A stretch of DNA of 64,000 nucleotides from Corynebacterium sphenisci DSM 44792 (GCF_001941505.1 NZ_CP009248.1:372001-436000); one strand, 5' to 3'; counted from the stretch's first letter, positions 46,566 to 56,273 are shown. Made by a program: numbers and translations. Notes: generated by a model from the sequence alone, not told the origin.

Positions 46566-47084
46566 ATGACCGCACCCACCCCCCGAACCGGCCGCCTCCG
46601 CCGCGGCGCCGCCGCGCTGGCCGCCGGCGGGATGCTCGCCGCCGGGCTGGTCGGCTGCAGCCCCTCGATGCTCGCCGACCTGGCCGAGGAGCTCGACGAC
46701 GGCGGGCCCGCCCCGGGCTACACCACGCCGACCGTCGCCGAGCACACCTGGAGCCTGGAGGACGATCTGGCGACGCTCGACGACTACCGGTCCAGCACAC
46801 CGGAGCCCAGCACGTCGACGACCACGTCGACGACCACCGCGACCACCACGGCCACGATCACCGCGGAACCGGAGTACGCCCCAGCCGAGCAGTGGCCCAG
46901 CGCGCCCTACGCCGCCCCGGCCGGCTACCAGTGGACCACCGAGGGGCCCTACGGCACCGGCACCTCCACCAACTGCGAGCAGATCGCCTACTCCGACCAC
47001 ACCGGCGGCGCCGCCGAGGACTACACCGGGTGCTTCGAGATGTCCGACGGCTGGCACTACTACGCGCTGCGCCGCCTGGGCTGA
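46566..47084 (+). CDS. Small lipoprotein, second of a tandem pair
   Basis: The protein has 172 residues with lipidated Cys31 in GLVGC. A Thr/Ser-rich stalk (about 78-100) separates the lipid anchor from the C-terminal domain. That domain (APAGYQWTTEGPY, two cysteines, DGWHYYALRRL) matches the upstream paralogue. GAGAGGA precedes ATG 46566. It is probably a cell-surface protein. The stalk resembles those of wall-spanning proteins. Confidence 0.7.
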   Translation: MTAPTPRTGRLRRGAAALAAGGMLAAGLVGCSPSMLADLAEELDDGGPAPGYTTPTVAEHTWSLEDDLATLDDYRSSTPEPSTSTTTSTTTATTTATITAEPEYAPAEQWPSAPYAAPAGYQWTTEGPYGTGTSTNCEQIAYSDHTGGAAEDYTGCFEMSDGWHYYALRRLG

Positions 47085-47265
47085 GCGGCCCGGACCGCGA
47101 CGGGGTGTCCGCAACGGGTTCTCCGACGCTTCGGTCGCGCCGGCGCGCCGCCCCCGTACACTCGGGGGGTCAGGCCGGGTCGGCGGCGCAGCCGCCGCCG
47201 GGCCCCGCCGGGCCCCGCGGCCCATGCCGACACCCCGTGAACCCAGTGGAATGAAGAGGTGGCAG

Positions 47266-47952
47266 ATGCCCGACACAGCCGACTTCAGCGGGCGCTTCGC
47301 CCCGGGCGAGGCCGAGATCCAGGTCGAGACCGTCGACCGCTCCGGCCGCGCCACGGGCACCATCGGCAAACTCGAGGCGCACCGGCCGCCGGGCATCCTG
47401 CACCGGGCGTTCTCCCTGTTCCTCTTCGACGAGGCCGGCCGGATGCTGCTGCAGCGCCGGGCGGCCGCGAAGTACCACTCCCCGCTGCTGCTCACCAACG
47501 CCACCTGCTCGCATCCGCACGCCGGGGAGGCCCCGGCGGATGCGGTGCGCCGCCGCGCCCGGGAGGAGCTGGGGGTGGCGCCCACCGAGCTCGCCGAACT
47601 GGGCGTGGTCATCTACCAGGTGGCCGATGAGCGCACCGGGCTCTACGAGCACGAGTACAACCACGTCTTCGCCGGCCGGGTGGACGCCGCCAAGCTCGAC
47701 CCGGACCCGGCGGAGGTCGCGGAGACGGTGCTGGTCACCCCCCGGGAGCTGGCGGCGCTGCGCGCCGAGGAGCCCTTCACCAGCTGGTTCAACCACGTGT
47801 GGGCGATCGGCGCGGAGCGCTTCGCCCGCTGGGGCTTCGACCCGGCCGGGGTGGCCGGGGTGGACGGGCCCGGCGGACCCCTCGGCGAGGTCGACGTGGT
47901 GCTCCGCCATGACGACGCCGCCATCGCCGATGATGCCGGTGATGCCCGGTGA
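47266..47952 (+). CDS. idi: Isopentenyl-diphosphate delta-isomerase, type I
   Basis: Interconverts IPP and DMAPP; 228 residues with a Nudix-like fold. The active-site Cys81 is in TNATCSHPH and the acidic active-site block is LYEHEYNHVF (126-135). ATG 47266 is preferred because AAGAGGTGG lies just upstream. A TACACT box at 47157-47162 may be the operon promoter. It is the first gene of the mevalonate operon and overlaps the kinase gene by GTGA. The Streptomyces clusters I recall use the unrelated type II enzyme. Confidence 0.95.
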   Translation: MPDTADFSGRFAPGEAEIQVETVDRSGRATGTIGKLEAHRPPGILHRAFSLFLFDEAGRMLLQRRAAAKYHSPLLLTNATCSHPHAGEAPADAVRRRAREELGVAPTELAELGVVIYQVADERTGLYEHEYNHVFAGRVDAAKLDPDPAEVAETVLVTPRELAALRAEEPFTSWFNHVWAIGAERFARWGFDPAGVAGVDGPGGPLGEVDVVLRHDDAAIADDAGDAR

Positions 47953-48953
47953 CCAAGGTCGATCCCCCCGCCGGCGCGGCCGGGGAACCGGGGCTGTCCG
48001 CCGAATCCGGCGTCGCCCTCGGTGAGGCCCACGCCAAGGCCATCCTCATCGGCGAGCATTCCGTGGTCTACGGGCACCCCGCCATCGCGATCCCGGTGAC
48101 CAGCCTGCGCACCGTCGCCCGGGTGAGCGCGGAGACCGGCCCGATCCGCTTCGGCATCGACGGCTCCATCCTCGCCATCGACGAGCTGCCCGCCCGGATC
48201 GCCCCCATCGGGGAGGCCGCCCGGGTGGCGCTGCGCGCCTTCGGGCTGCCCGAGGCCGATGTGCTGATCCGGCTGCGCACCGGGATCCCCCCGGCGGCGG
48301 GCCTGGGCGGCTCCGCGGCGGTGGCGCACGCCGTGATCGAGGCGGTGCGCCGCTTCGCCGGCGGGGAGCTCACCGAGGCGGAGCGCTTCGAGCTGGTGCA
48401 GGCCGCCGAGCGGGTCGCGCACGGCAACCCCTCCGGGCTGGACGCCACCGCCACCCGGGCGCGCACCCCGATCCTCTTCCACGCCGGGGCGACCCGGCCG
48501 CTGGCGGTCGGCGCGCCGATGTGGCTGGTGCTCGGCGACACCGGGGTGCGCGGCTCCACCTCCGACGCGGTGGCCCGGGTGCGCGGCTTCGTCGACGCGC
48601 ACCCCGGCCGCGGCGCCGAACTTCTGGACCTGCTCGCCCGGATGACCGGGGAGGCGGAGCGGCTGCTCGCCGCCGGCGACGTCGGCCGGCTCGGGCCCTG
48701 CCTGGACCGGGCCCATGACGCCCTGGTGGAGCTGGGCGTGGGCCATGACGCGATCGACGAGCTGGTCGCCGCGGCACGCGCCGGCGGGGCCCGCGGGGTG
48801 AAGATCACCGGCGCCGGCTGCGGCGGCTGCGTGCTCGCCCTCGCCGACTCCGCCGCCGCCGCGGAACGGCTCAGCCACGCCATGACCGAGGCCAATGCGG
48901 TGGCCTCCTGGGTCGTCGAGGTCGAGCCCACCGCCGGGGAGGGGGCCCGATGA
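47949..48953 (+). CDS. mvk: Mevalonate kinase
   Basis: GHMP kinase of 334 residues that phosphorylates mevalonate. The three GHMP motifs are visible: EAHAKAILIGEHSVVYGHPA near 26-45, PPAAGLGGSAAV near 114-125 and KITGAGCGGCVLAL near 285-298. It overlaps idi (GTGA) and mvaD (ATGA), so the three are co-translated. Confidence 0.93.
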   Translation: MTKVDPPAGAAGEPGLSAESGVALGEAHAKAILIGEHSVVYGHPAIAIPVTSLRTVARVSAETGPIRFGIDGSILAIDELPARIAPIGEAARVALRAFGLPEADVLIRLRTGIPPAAGLGGSAAVAHAVIEAVRRFAGGELTEAERFELVQAAERVAHGNPSGLDATATRARTPILFHAGATRPLAVGAPMWLVLGDTGVRGSTSDAVARVRGFVDAHPGRGAELLDLLARMTGEAERLLAAGDVGRLGPCLDRAHDALVELGVGHDAIDELVAAARAGGARGVKITGAGCGGCVLALADSAAAAERLSHAMTEANAVASWVVEVEPTAGEGAR

Positions 48954-50011
48954 ACGCGCCCGGGGAGATCCTGGTGCCCGGCGGTGCCGCGCCGCGCCCG
49001 GCGACCGCGAGGGCGCACCCGAACATCGCCCTCATCAAGTACTGGGGCAAACGCGATGAGGCGCTGCAGCTGCCCGCCACCGGCAGCCTCTCCCTGACCC
49101 TGGGCATCGCGCCCACCACCACCACGGTCACCCCCGACGGGTCCCTCGCCGCCGATGCGGGCCTGCTCGGCGGGGAGCCGATGTCGGCCACGGAGCTCGG
49201 CCGGGTCAGCCGGTTCCTGGACCTGGTGCGCGCCCGCGCCGCCGCGGCCGCCGGGGCGGACCCGGCCGACCTGCCCAGGGCCCGGGTGGACTCGGTCAAC
49301 GAGATCCCCACCGGGGCGGGGCTGGCCTCCTCCGCCTCCGGTTTCGCCGCGCTCACCCTCGCCGCGGCCGCCGCCTACGGCCTGCCGCTCACCGGGGCGC
49401 AGGCCTCCGCCCTGGCCCGCCGCGGCTCCGGCTCGGCCTGCCGCTCCATCTTCGGCTCCCTGGTGGAGTGGCTGCCCGGGGCCGGCGCCGAGGACGCCGC
49501 CAGCCATGCGGTGCCGCTGCCGGACTCCGGGGTGCGGCTCGCCCTGGTGGTGGCGGTGCTCAGCCCCGGGCGGAAGAAGATCGACTCCCGGGAGGCGATG
49601 CGGCGCACCGTGGCGACCTCCCCCTCCTTCCCCGCCTGGGTGGAGTCCACCCCGCGGGAGCTGGCCGCGATGAAGGAGGCGATCGCCGCGGCGGACCTGC
49701 CCCGGATCGGCGAGCTCGCCGAATCCAATGCGCTGCGCATGCACGCCACGATGCTCGGCGCCATACCCCCGGTGCGCTACTTCGCCCCGGCGACCATCGC
49801 CGCCCTGGACCTGGTGGAGCGCCTGCGCGCCGAGGGCCTCGGCGCCTGGGCGACCATGGACGCCGGGCCGAACGTGAAGGTGCTCTGCGCCCCGGCGGAC
49901 GCCGAGGCGGTCGCCGCCGCCGTCCGGGGGGCCTTCCCGGGCATCGACGTGCTGGTCTCCGGGCACGGGCCCGGGGCGCGGCTGACGTCGCCGGCCGGCG
50001 GGGGCGCCTGA
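48950..50011 (+). CDS. mvaD: Diphosphomevalonate decarboxylase
   Basis: ATP-dependent decarboxylase yielding IPP; 353 residues. The motif HPNIALIKYWGKRDEALQLPATGSLSLTL near 22-50 and the ATP loop NEIPTGAGLASSASGFAALT near 122-140 are diagnostic, and a conserved Asp lies in TMDAGPNVKVL. It starts inside the mvk stop, and the next gene begins one base after its own stop. Confidence 0.95.
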   Translation: MNAPGEILVPGGAAPRPATARAHPNIALIKYWGKRDEALQLPATGSLSLTLGIAPTTTTVTPDGSLAADAGLLGGEPMSATELGRVSRFLDLVRARAAAAAGADPADLPRARVDSVNEIPTGAGLASSASGFAALTLAAAAAYGLPLTGAQASALARRGSGSACRSIFGSLVEWLPGAGAEDAASHAVPLPDSGVRLALVVAVLSPGRKKIDSREAMRRTVATSPSFPAWVESTPRELAAMKEAIAAADLPRIGELAESNALRMHATMLGAIPPVRYFAPATIAALDLVERLRAEGLGAWATMDAGPNVKVLCAPADAEAVAAAVRGAFPGIDVLVSGHGPGARLTSPAGGGA

Positions 50012-50012
50012 G

Positions 50013-51107
50013 ATGGCCCGGCCCTGGCCGGCCGCGCCGGCCGGCGCGCTCGGCTTCGGCGCCGGCTGCGGCAAGCTCTACCTCGCCGGGGAGTACGCGG
50101 TGATGACCCCGGGCACCACCGCGGTGATCCTCGGCGTGGACCGCTACCTCACCGCCGCCGCGTACCCGGCCGCCGGGGACGCCGGCGAGGTGCGCTCCGC
50201 CCAGTTCGCCGCCCACCGGCGCTACCGGCTCGGCGCCGGCGGGGCGGTCGACGCCCCCGGCTGGGCCGATGACCTGGTCGCCGCGGCGCTGGCCGTGGGC
50301 CATGGGCTCGCCGCCCGCGCCGGGGCGGGCGCCCGCCCGCTGCGGCTGGAGATCTCCTCCGGGCTCGACGACGCCGCCACCGGGCGCAAATACGGGCTCG
50401 GCTCCTCCGGGGCGGTGACCATCGCGGTGATCCAGGCCGTCGCCCGCGCGCACGGGCTGGACCCGGCCCCCGGGGAGCTCTACCGGGCGGGGGTGCTGGC
50501 GACCCGGCGCGCCGGGGCGGCCGGCTCCGCCGGGGACCTGGCCTGCGCCGCGCTCGGCGGGGTGGTGCGCTACGCCCGCCCGGAACCCCCCGCCGACCCG
50601 GATCCGGATGCGCTGGACCGGCCCTGGCCGGGGCTGGTGCTGGAGACCATGGCCTGGCCGGCCGGCGTCGACCTGGCGGTGGGCTGGACCGGCTCCCCGG
50701 CGGCCACCGGGGCGCAGCTCGCCGCCGCCGGCCGCCGCGCCGGCGCCGCGGCCACGGCGGATTTCCCGGCGGCGATGGGCGCGGTCGCCGAGGGGCTCTG
50801 GGCGGCGCTGGGCGCCGGGGACGCCGCCGCCGCGGCCGCGCCGATCCGGCGGGCCCGGGTGCTGCTCGCCGGCTACGCCGCCGAGCGCGGGATCGTGATC
50901 GAGACCCCGGCGCTGGCCCGCCTCGCCGACCTCGCGGAGTCCCGCGGGTGGGCGGCGAAGAGCTCCGGGGCCGGCGGCGGGGACTGCGGGATCGCCCTCG
51001 GCGCACCGGATCCGGCCGCGGCCGCCGCGCTGCGCGCGGACTGGGCGGCCGCCGGGATCACGGCCCTGGACGCGGCGCCCTGCCCGCCGCGGGCGGCGGG
51101 CCAATAG
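50013..51107 (+). CDS. pmk: Phosphomevalonate kinase
   Basis: GHMP kinase of 364 residues making diphosphomevalonate. Motifs are GKLYLAGEYAVMTPGT, YGLGSSGAVTIAVIQA and KSSGAGGGDCGIAL. The position between mvaD and HMG-CoA reductase is the one found in actinobacterial mevalonate clusters. Together with mvk and mvaD it completes the lower pathway. Confidence 0.93.
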   Translation: MARPWPAAPAGALGFGAGCGKLYLAGEYAVMTPGTTAVILGVDRYLTAAAYPAAGDAGEVRSAQFAAHRRYRLGAGGAVDAPGWADDLVAAALAVGHGLAARAGAGARPLRLEISSGLDDAATGRKYGLGSSGAVTIAVIQAVARAHGLDPAPGELYRAGVLATRRAGAAGSAGDLACAALGGVVRYARPEPPADPDPDALDRPWPGLVLETMAWPAGVDLAVGWTGSPAATGAQLAAAGRRAGAAATADFPAAMGAVAEGLWAALGAGDAAAAAAPIRRARVLLAGYAAERGIVIETPALARLADLAESRGWAAKSSGAGGGDCGIALGAPDPAAAAALRADWAAAGITALDAAPCPPRAAGQ

Positions 51108-51148
51108 AATTCCGGGGGAGGGGGATGCACGATGAGGAAGGACCGACG

Positions 51149-52198
51149 ATGAGCGAGCACGAGCAGGACCATGCGGCGATCCCGCTGAGCTGGGTGGGCC
51201 CGGTCCGGATCTCCGGCAACGTGATGGACGACGAGCTCAAGGTGCCGCTGGCCACCTACGAGACCCCGCTGTGGCCCTCCTGCGGCCGCGGGGCGAAGAT
51301 CACCCGGCTGATCGACGGCGGGGTGACCTGCACCCTGGTCGACGAGCGGATGACCCGCTCGGTGCTGTTCACCCTGGACAGCGCCGCCGAGGCGGTGCGG
51401 GTGCGCGACCTCATCCGCGCCGAGCTGCCCGCGCTGCAGGAGGTGGTGGGCCGGTCCTCCCGCTTCGCCAGGCTCATCGAGGTCAACTCGGAGATCGCCG
51501 GCCGGCTGCTGGTGCTGCGCTTCGAGTTCACCTCCGGCGACGCCTCCGGGCACAACATGGCCACCCTGGCGGCGGAGAACCTGATGACCCACCTGATGGG
51601 GGTGCACCCGGAGCTGGGCTACGGCTCCATCTCCGCGAACTACTGCACCGACAAGAAGGTCTCCGCGGTCAACGGGATCCTCGGCCGCGGCAAGCACATC
51701 ATCGCCGAGGCGGTGATCCCCGAGCAGGTGGTCCGGGAGCGGCTGCGCACCACCGCGACCCGCCTGGTGGAGCTCAACGAGCGGAAGAACCTGATCGGCT
51801 CCATCCTCGCCGGCTCGCTGCGCTCCGCCAACGCGCACTACGCGAACATGCTGCTCGGCTTCTACCTGGCCACCGGCCAGGACGCGGCGAACATCGTGGA
51901 GGGCTCCCAGGGCATCACCCAGGTCGAGGACGTCGACGGGGCGGTGCGCTTCTCCTGCACCCTGCCGAACCTGATCGTCGGCTCCGTGGGCAATGGCAAG
52001 GGCCTGGACTTCGTGGAGGCCAACCTGGACCGGTTGGGCTGCCGGGCGGAGCGGGAGCCCGGGGACAACGCCCGGCGCCTCGCCGCCTGCTGCGCCGCCG
52101 TAGTATGGTGTGGTGAACTATCGCTGCTCGCGGCGCAGACCAACCCGGGCGAGCTGATGGCCACCCACGTCGGCATCGAACGCGCCGGCGGCGCCTGA
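51149..52198 (+). CDS. mvaA: Hydroxymethylglutaryl-CoA reductase
   Basis: Reduces HMG-CoA to mevalonate; 349 residues, a length usual for the soluble bacterial enzyme. Motifs are CTDKKVSAVNG with the catalytic lysine near 169, SGDASGHNM for cofactor binding, ALREHAxxL-like NAHYANMLLGFYLATGQDAANIVEGSQ near 231-257, and the C-terminal GNGKGLDF. ATG 51149 is preceded by GAGGAAGGA, better than ATG 51125. A run of rare codons at 52099-52125 overlaps a possible internal promoter for mvaS. Confidence 0.92.
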   Translation: MSEHEQDHAAIPLSWVGPVRISGNVMDDELKVPLATYETPLWPSCGRGAKITRLIDGGVTCTLVDERMTRSVLFTLDSAAEAVRVRDLIRAELPALQEVVGRSSRFARLIEVNSEIAGRLLVLRFEFTSGDASGHNMATLAAENLMTHLMGVHPELGYGSISANYCTDKKVSAVNGILGRGKHIIAEAVIPEQVVRERLRTTATRLVELNERKNLIGSILAGSLRSANAHYANMLLGFYLATGQDAANIVEGSQGITQVEDVDGAVRFSCTLPNLIVGSVGNGKGLDFVEANLDRLGCRAEREPGDNARRLAACCAAVVWCGELSLLAAQTNPGELMATHVGIERAGGA

Positions 52199-52343
52199 GC
52201 CCTCCGGGCCGGTCGGCCGGGGCGGATGCGGGATTGTCCGGGGAACCGGCCGAGGCCGCCCCGGCCCGGCGGTAGAGTCTCCCTAGTGCATATGGACGGC
52301 CGGCGGCCCACGCCGGGCGAAGCGTTGAGATTGGATTGAGCAG

Positions 52344-53549
52344 ATGAACGTTCCCACCCAGGCCGCTGGCGTACCCGTCGGCATCGACGACATCTCCTTC
52401 GCCACCGGCTCCTACCGGGTCGACCTCGCCGATATCGCCCCCCGCCTCGGCGCCGAGCCCGCCAAGTACCACAAGGGCCTCGGCCAGGAGCAGATGAGCG
52501 TGGTCGCCCCCGACGAGGACCCGGTGACCATGGCCGCCGCCGCGGCCGCCCCGCTCATCGAGCGCGGCGGAGCCGAGGGCATCCGCACCCTGCTCTTCGC
52601 CACCGAGACCGGCATCGACCAGTCCAAGTCCGCCGGGGTGTACGTGCACGCCCTGCTCGGGCTGCCGGACACGGTGCGCACCGTGGAGCTCAAGCAGGCC
52701 TGCTACTCGGCCACCGCGGCCCTGCAGTTCGCCGCCGCCCTGGTCGCCCGGAACCCCGCCGAGCGGGTGCTGGTGATCGCCTCCGACATCGCCCGCTACG
52801 ACCTGGACTCCGCCGCCGAGCCCACCCAGGGCGCCGGGGCGGTGGCCTTCACCGTCGCCGCCAACCCGCGGATCCTCCGGCTCGACGCCGCCAACGGGGT
52901 GCACACCTCCGATGTGATGGACTTCTGGCGGCCCAACTACCGCACCCAGGCCCTGGTGGAGGGCAAGCTGTCGATCGGCGCCTACATCGACGCCGTCGCC
53001 GGGGCCTTCGCCGACTACCGGGAGCGCGGCGGCGCCGCCTTCGACGAGATCGACTGGTTCTGCTACCACCAGCCCTTCACCAAGATGGCCTCCAAGGCGC
53101 ACCTGATGCTCTCCGAGCGCTTCGGCCTGGACATGGACAAGGCCCGCGCCGAGGAGATCATCGCCCCCACCACCGGCTACAACCGCCGGATCGGCAACTC
53201 CTACACCGCCTCCACCTACTTCGGGCTGCTCTCCCTGCTGGACACCCGGCCGGATCTCGCCGGCGCCCGGGTGGCCATCATCTCCTACGGCTCCGGCTGC
53301 GTCGCCGAGTTCCTCACCGGCCGGATTGTCGAGGGTTACGAGGAGATGCTGCACGCCGAGGAGCATGAGCGGATCCTCGCCGAGCGGATCCGGCTCGGCG
53401 ACGCGGACTACTACGCCATGCAGACCCGGGTGATCGAGGACCAGGGCAACCACTCCAACATCGGCGAGGGGCTGCGCCGCGGCACCGGCCCGTTCAGCTT
53501 CACCGGGGTGGAGGGCGACAAGCGCCGCTACGTCCGCCGCGCGGACTAG
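52344..53549 (+). CDS. mvaS: Hydroxymethylglutaryl-CoA synthase
   Basis: Condenses acetyl-CoA and acetoacetyl-CoA; 401 residues. The nucleophile is Cys120 in ELKQACYSATAAL, and DWFCYHQPFTKMASKAH holds the catalytic His. It is separated from the reductase by 145 bases that contain a TAGAGT box (52273-52278). No thiolase or acetoacetyl-CoA synthase gene is in the cluster, so acetoacetyl-CoA must come from elsewhere. Confidence 0.95.
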   Translation: MNVPTQAAGVPVGIDDISFATGSYRVDLADIAPRLGAEPAKYHKGLGQEQMSVVAPDEDPVTMAAAAAAPLIERGGAEGIRTLLFATETGIDQSKSAGVYVHALLGLPDTVRTVELKQACYSATAALQFAAALVARNPAERVLVIASDIARYDLDSAAEPTQGAGAVAFTVAANPRILRLDAANGVHTSDVMDFWRPNYRTQALVEGKLSIGAYIDAVAGAFADYRERGGAAFDEIDWFCYHQPFTKMASKAHLMLSERFGLDMDKARAEEIIAPTTGYNRRIGNSYTASTYFGLLSLLDTRPDLAGARVAIISYGSGCVAEFLTGRIVEGYEEMLHAEEHERILAERIRLGDADYYAMQTRVIEDQGNHSNIGEGLRRGTGPFSFTGVEGDKRRYVRRAD

Positions 53550-53565
53550 CGGCCCGCGTACGCGA

Positions 53566-53602
53566 GGGCGCCCCCGCCCGGGGATACCGGGCAGGGGCGC
53601 CC
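53566..53602. terminator. Bidirectional terminator after mvaS
   Basis: Sixteen-base stem (GGGCGCCCCCGCCCGG) with one mismatch and a five-base loop, between convergent mvaS and the DUF4189-like gene. Confidence 0.75.
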
Positions 53603-53612
53603 CGTCGCCTGC

Positions 53613-54053
53613 TCAGGCGCGGTGCCCGGCGGCGCAGCCCCACAGGGTGACCGTGGCGCCCGCCCCGGCGTGGTCCCGCGCCGCCTGGCGGACCCGGGAC
53701 CTCGATTCGCCGTGCGCCCAGCCGTCCCGGAGGTGGTTCTGGGCCAGGGCCACGCAGCCGCGTTCCTGCCAGGCCAGCCAACGGGCGTTGCCGTCCCGGA
53801 CGGTTCTGCGGGCGTTGTCCACCGCGGTCCGCGGATCCGGTCCGAAACCGGTTGCGTAGGTGCGCAGGACATCGGAGTAGACCAGGGCGACATGGGAGTC
53901 GGCGGTGGCGGCCGCGGCGGAGGGCGCGTCCACCACGGCGGCGCCGGCGAGGATCCCGGCGGCGAGGCCCACCCCGGCGAGTGCGGCGCGCAGCCGGGCG
54001 CCGCGGCCGGGTCCGGCGTCGGCGGTGTCGGGATCGGCGGTGGTGGTGGTCAT
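53613..54053 (-). CDS. Secreted small protein, DUF4189-like
   Basis: The protein has 146 residues. A Sec signal peptide (hydrophobic 21-42, cleavage about 48-50 after SAAAA) precedes a domain of about 95 residues. That domain has the pattern HVALVYSDVLRTYATGFG, a DPRTAVDNA helix and two cysteines (ERGCVALAQN, LWGCAAG), which recalls DUF4189. AAAGGAAA precedes ATG 54053. An ECF-type promoter lies 56 bases upstream. Its function is unknown; it is probably exported to the envelope or medium. Confidence 0.65.
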   Translation of the reverse strand: MTTTTADPDTADAGPGRGARLRAALAGVGLAAGILAGAAVVDAPSAAAATADSHVALVYSDVLRTYATGFGPDPRTAVDNARRTVRDGNARWLAWQERGCVALAQNHLRDGWAHGESRSRVRQAARDHAGAGATVTLWGCAAGHRA

Positions 54054-54108
54054 GGGGTTTCCTTTCCGGCTGGGCCGGGGCGGGGCGCCCCGGTCGGGTC
54101 ACCGTTCG

Positions 54109-54134
54109 GACGTCCCGGGCGCGGTTTTGTTCCC
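54109..54134 (-). promoter_or_regulatory. ECF-sigma type promoter before the DUF4189-like gene
   Basis: On the minus strand GGGAAC (54134-54129), 16-base spacer, CGTC (54112-54109). It lies in the 118-base gap between the acyltransferase stop and this gene. Confidence 0.7.
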
Positions 54135-54171
54135 GGCGCCGCCCCGGGCCGGCCGGGGATCCCCGCGCGGC

Positions 54172-56214
54172 TCAGTTCGTGGGATCCGCCCGCGTCAGGT
54201 CCTCCTCCAGCGCGGCGGCCTCCTCCGCGGCCTCGCGGGAGGGGATCCGGATTTCCCGGTCGGCGGTGTCGACCTCCCGGTCCCGCGGGGTGCGCCCGCC
54301 GGCCGGCCAGGCCAGGGCCACCGCCTCGGCGAAGCGGGCGGCGCGCTCGGCGTTGCCGATCGCGTTGTAGTGCACCAGATCCCCCTCCAGGAACCACTCC
54401 GGGAGCGCATCGGCCGCCCAGTCGTAGATCACCAGGTTCGGGTGATCCCCCTGGGCGGCCCGCAGCGCCCGGTTGAACGGGACCATGTTCGCCACGTCCC
54501 AGGGCCCGTAGTCGCGGGCGGTGGTGGCGGTCGCCCACAGCACCCGGTCCCCGTCGAGCACGTCGAGCATCGCCCCGATCCGGTCGGCGAAGGGGTAGCC
54601 GTGGCCCACCGCCTCATTCGCCGCGTCGTTGACCCCGGTGGCGATCACCCAGCACACCCCCTCGCCGCCGACCCCGCCGGCCTTCAGCTCGGCGACCGAG
54701 GCCACCGCGGAGGGGTAGTCCCGCCAGCCCTCCGCGGTGGCCCGGGCCCCGAACACGGAGGTCACCACCTCCTCGGCGCCGGCCTCGGCGTAGCGCAGCG
54801 CCGCATTGTCCTCCGGGGCGGGCAGCTGGGCGTCGGCGAACATGCCGATGCTGGTGGAGTCGCCGATGTGCACCACCGTGTCGCAGGAGGTCCGCACCGG
54901 CCCCTCCGCGGCGGCCGCCCCGGCCAGCGGCCGCTCCGGCACGCTCATCGCCGGATCCGGGGCGCCGGTCCGGACCGCGTCGGCGCCCTGCAGCGCCGGG
55001 GGCACCCCCAGGACCACCACCCCGGCCAGGGACACCGCCGCCGCGGCGAGCACCGGCCGGGGTGCGGCCGGCGGCTCCGCGCCGGTTGTCCGGGCGGCCC
55101 GGCGCGCCTCCCGGCGCGCCCGCAGCGGCCCGAGCACCCCATGGCGCCGGATCGGGTCCTCCACCAGGGTCCACGAGGCCGCGGCCAGGGCCGTGGACAG
55201 GGCGAACACCGCCAGCCCATGCGCGGGCCCGCCCAGCGTGGCGGGCAGGTGCACGGTCACCGGCAGATGCCACAGGTAGATGCCGTAGGAGCGTTCGCCC
55301 AACCAGCGCAGCGGGGCGCAGCCGAGCAGCCGGGAGACGCCGCCCCCGCGGTGCAGGGCCCCGGCCACCGCCGCCATGGTGGCCGCGGACACCGCCACCA
55401 GGCCGCCGCGGAACAGCACCGGGGAATGATCCGGCAGGCCGGCGATGAGCCCCAGCAGCACCAGCACCCCGGCGCCGGCGAGCGCCCCGGCGACCCGGGG
55501 CGGCGGGGTGCGCACCCCCTCGGGGCGGACCAGGGTGATGGCCAGCGCCGCCCCGGCCAGCAGGCCCCCGGCGCGGGTGTCGGTGCCCTCGTAGATCCGG
55601 GTGGCGTCCGCCCCGGCGGCGGCCAGGTGCGCCATCCAGGCGAAGGAGGCCGCGGCGAGGAGCCCGGTGCCGGCGAGCGCGGCCCGCCGCCGGCCCCGCG
55701 GGCCCAGCGGGGCGGCGGCCGCGGCCATGCCGGCGAGCACCAGCGGCCACACCAGGTAGAACTGCTCCTCGATGGACAGCGACCACATGTGGTCCAGCGG
55801 CCCCGGCCCGGCGAACTGGTCGAAGTAGGAGCCCTCGGCGGCGATCACGTGCCAGTTGTTGACGTAGAGCAGGCTGCTGAGGGCCTCGCCGAGGCGCGCC
55901 CCGAGGTCGCCGGGGCCGGTGAGCGCCTCCACCAGAACCACCGTGGCCACGGTGAGGACCACCGCGGGCACCAGCCGCCGGAAGCGCCGGAACCAGAACC
56001 CCGGCAGCCCCCAACCGCCGGTGCGGTACCGGCTGCGCAGCAGGTTCGCGGTGATCAGGTACCCGGAGAGGGTGAAGAACACGGCCACCCCGAGCAGTCC
56101 GCCGGGCGCCCAGCCGGCATGCAGGTGGTAGCCGACCACGGCGATGACGGCGATGGCGCGCACCCCGTCCAGGGCGGGCACGTAGGCGGTGGTCGGATCC
56201 ACGGGTCTGGGCAT
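54172..56214 (-). CDS. OafA/YrhL-type acyltransferase with SGNH domain, second copy
   Basis: The protein has 680 residues with the same plan as the enzyme at 32288: acyltransferase-3 membrane domain ([38 protein letters not shown]) and a C-terminal SGNH domain ([13 protein letters not shown] near 450, [11 protein letters not shown], and the His in [18 protein letters not shown]). A charged C-terminal tail of about 45 residues is added. AAAGGTGA precedes ATG 56214. It likely acylates a surface glycan. Unlike the first copy it has an ECF-type promoter and is divergent from a putative T7SS cargo operon. Confidence 0.85.
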   Translation of the reverse strand: MPRPVDPTTAYVPALDGVRAIAVIAVVGYHLHAGWAPGGLLGVAVFFTLSGYLITANLLRSRYRTGGWGLPGFWFRRFRRLVPAVVLTVATVVLVEALTGPGDLGARLGEALSSLLYVNNWHVIAAEGSYFDQFAGPGPLDHMWSLSIEEQFYLVWPLVLAGMAAAAAPLGPRGRRRAALAGTGLLAAASFAWMAHLAAAGADATRIYEGTDTRAGGLLAGAALAITLVRPEGVRTPPPRVAGALAGAGVLVLLGLIAGLPDHSPVLFRGGLVAVSAATMAAVAGALHRGGGVSRLLGCAPLRWLGERSYGIYLWHLPVTVHLPATLGGPAHGLAVFALSTALAAASWTLVEDPIRRHGVLGPLRARREARRAARTTGAEPPAAPRPVLAAAAVSLAGVVVLGVPPALQGADAVRTGAPDPAMSVPERPLAGAAAAEGPVRTSCDTVVHIGDSTSIGMFADAQLPAPEDNAALRYAEAGAEEVVTSVFGARATAEGWRDYPSAVASVAELKAGGVGGEGVCWVIATGVNDAANEAVGHGYPFADRIGAMLDVLDGDRVLWATATTARDYGPWDVANMVPFNRALRAAQGDHPNLVIYDWAADALPEWFLEGDLVHYNAIGNAERAARFAEAVALAWPAGGRTPRDREVDTADREIRIPSREAAEEAAALEEDLTRADPTN

Positions 56215-56273
56215 GGGCGGGTCACCTTTCCGGGTGGCGCGGACGGTCGGGCGGGCGCACGGCCCGGGGGTGG

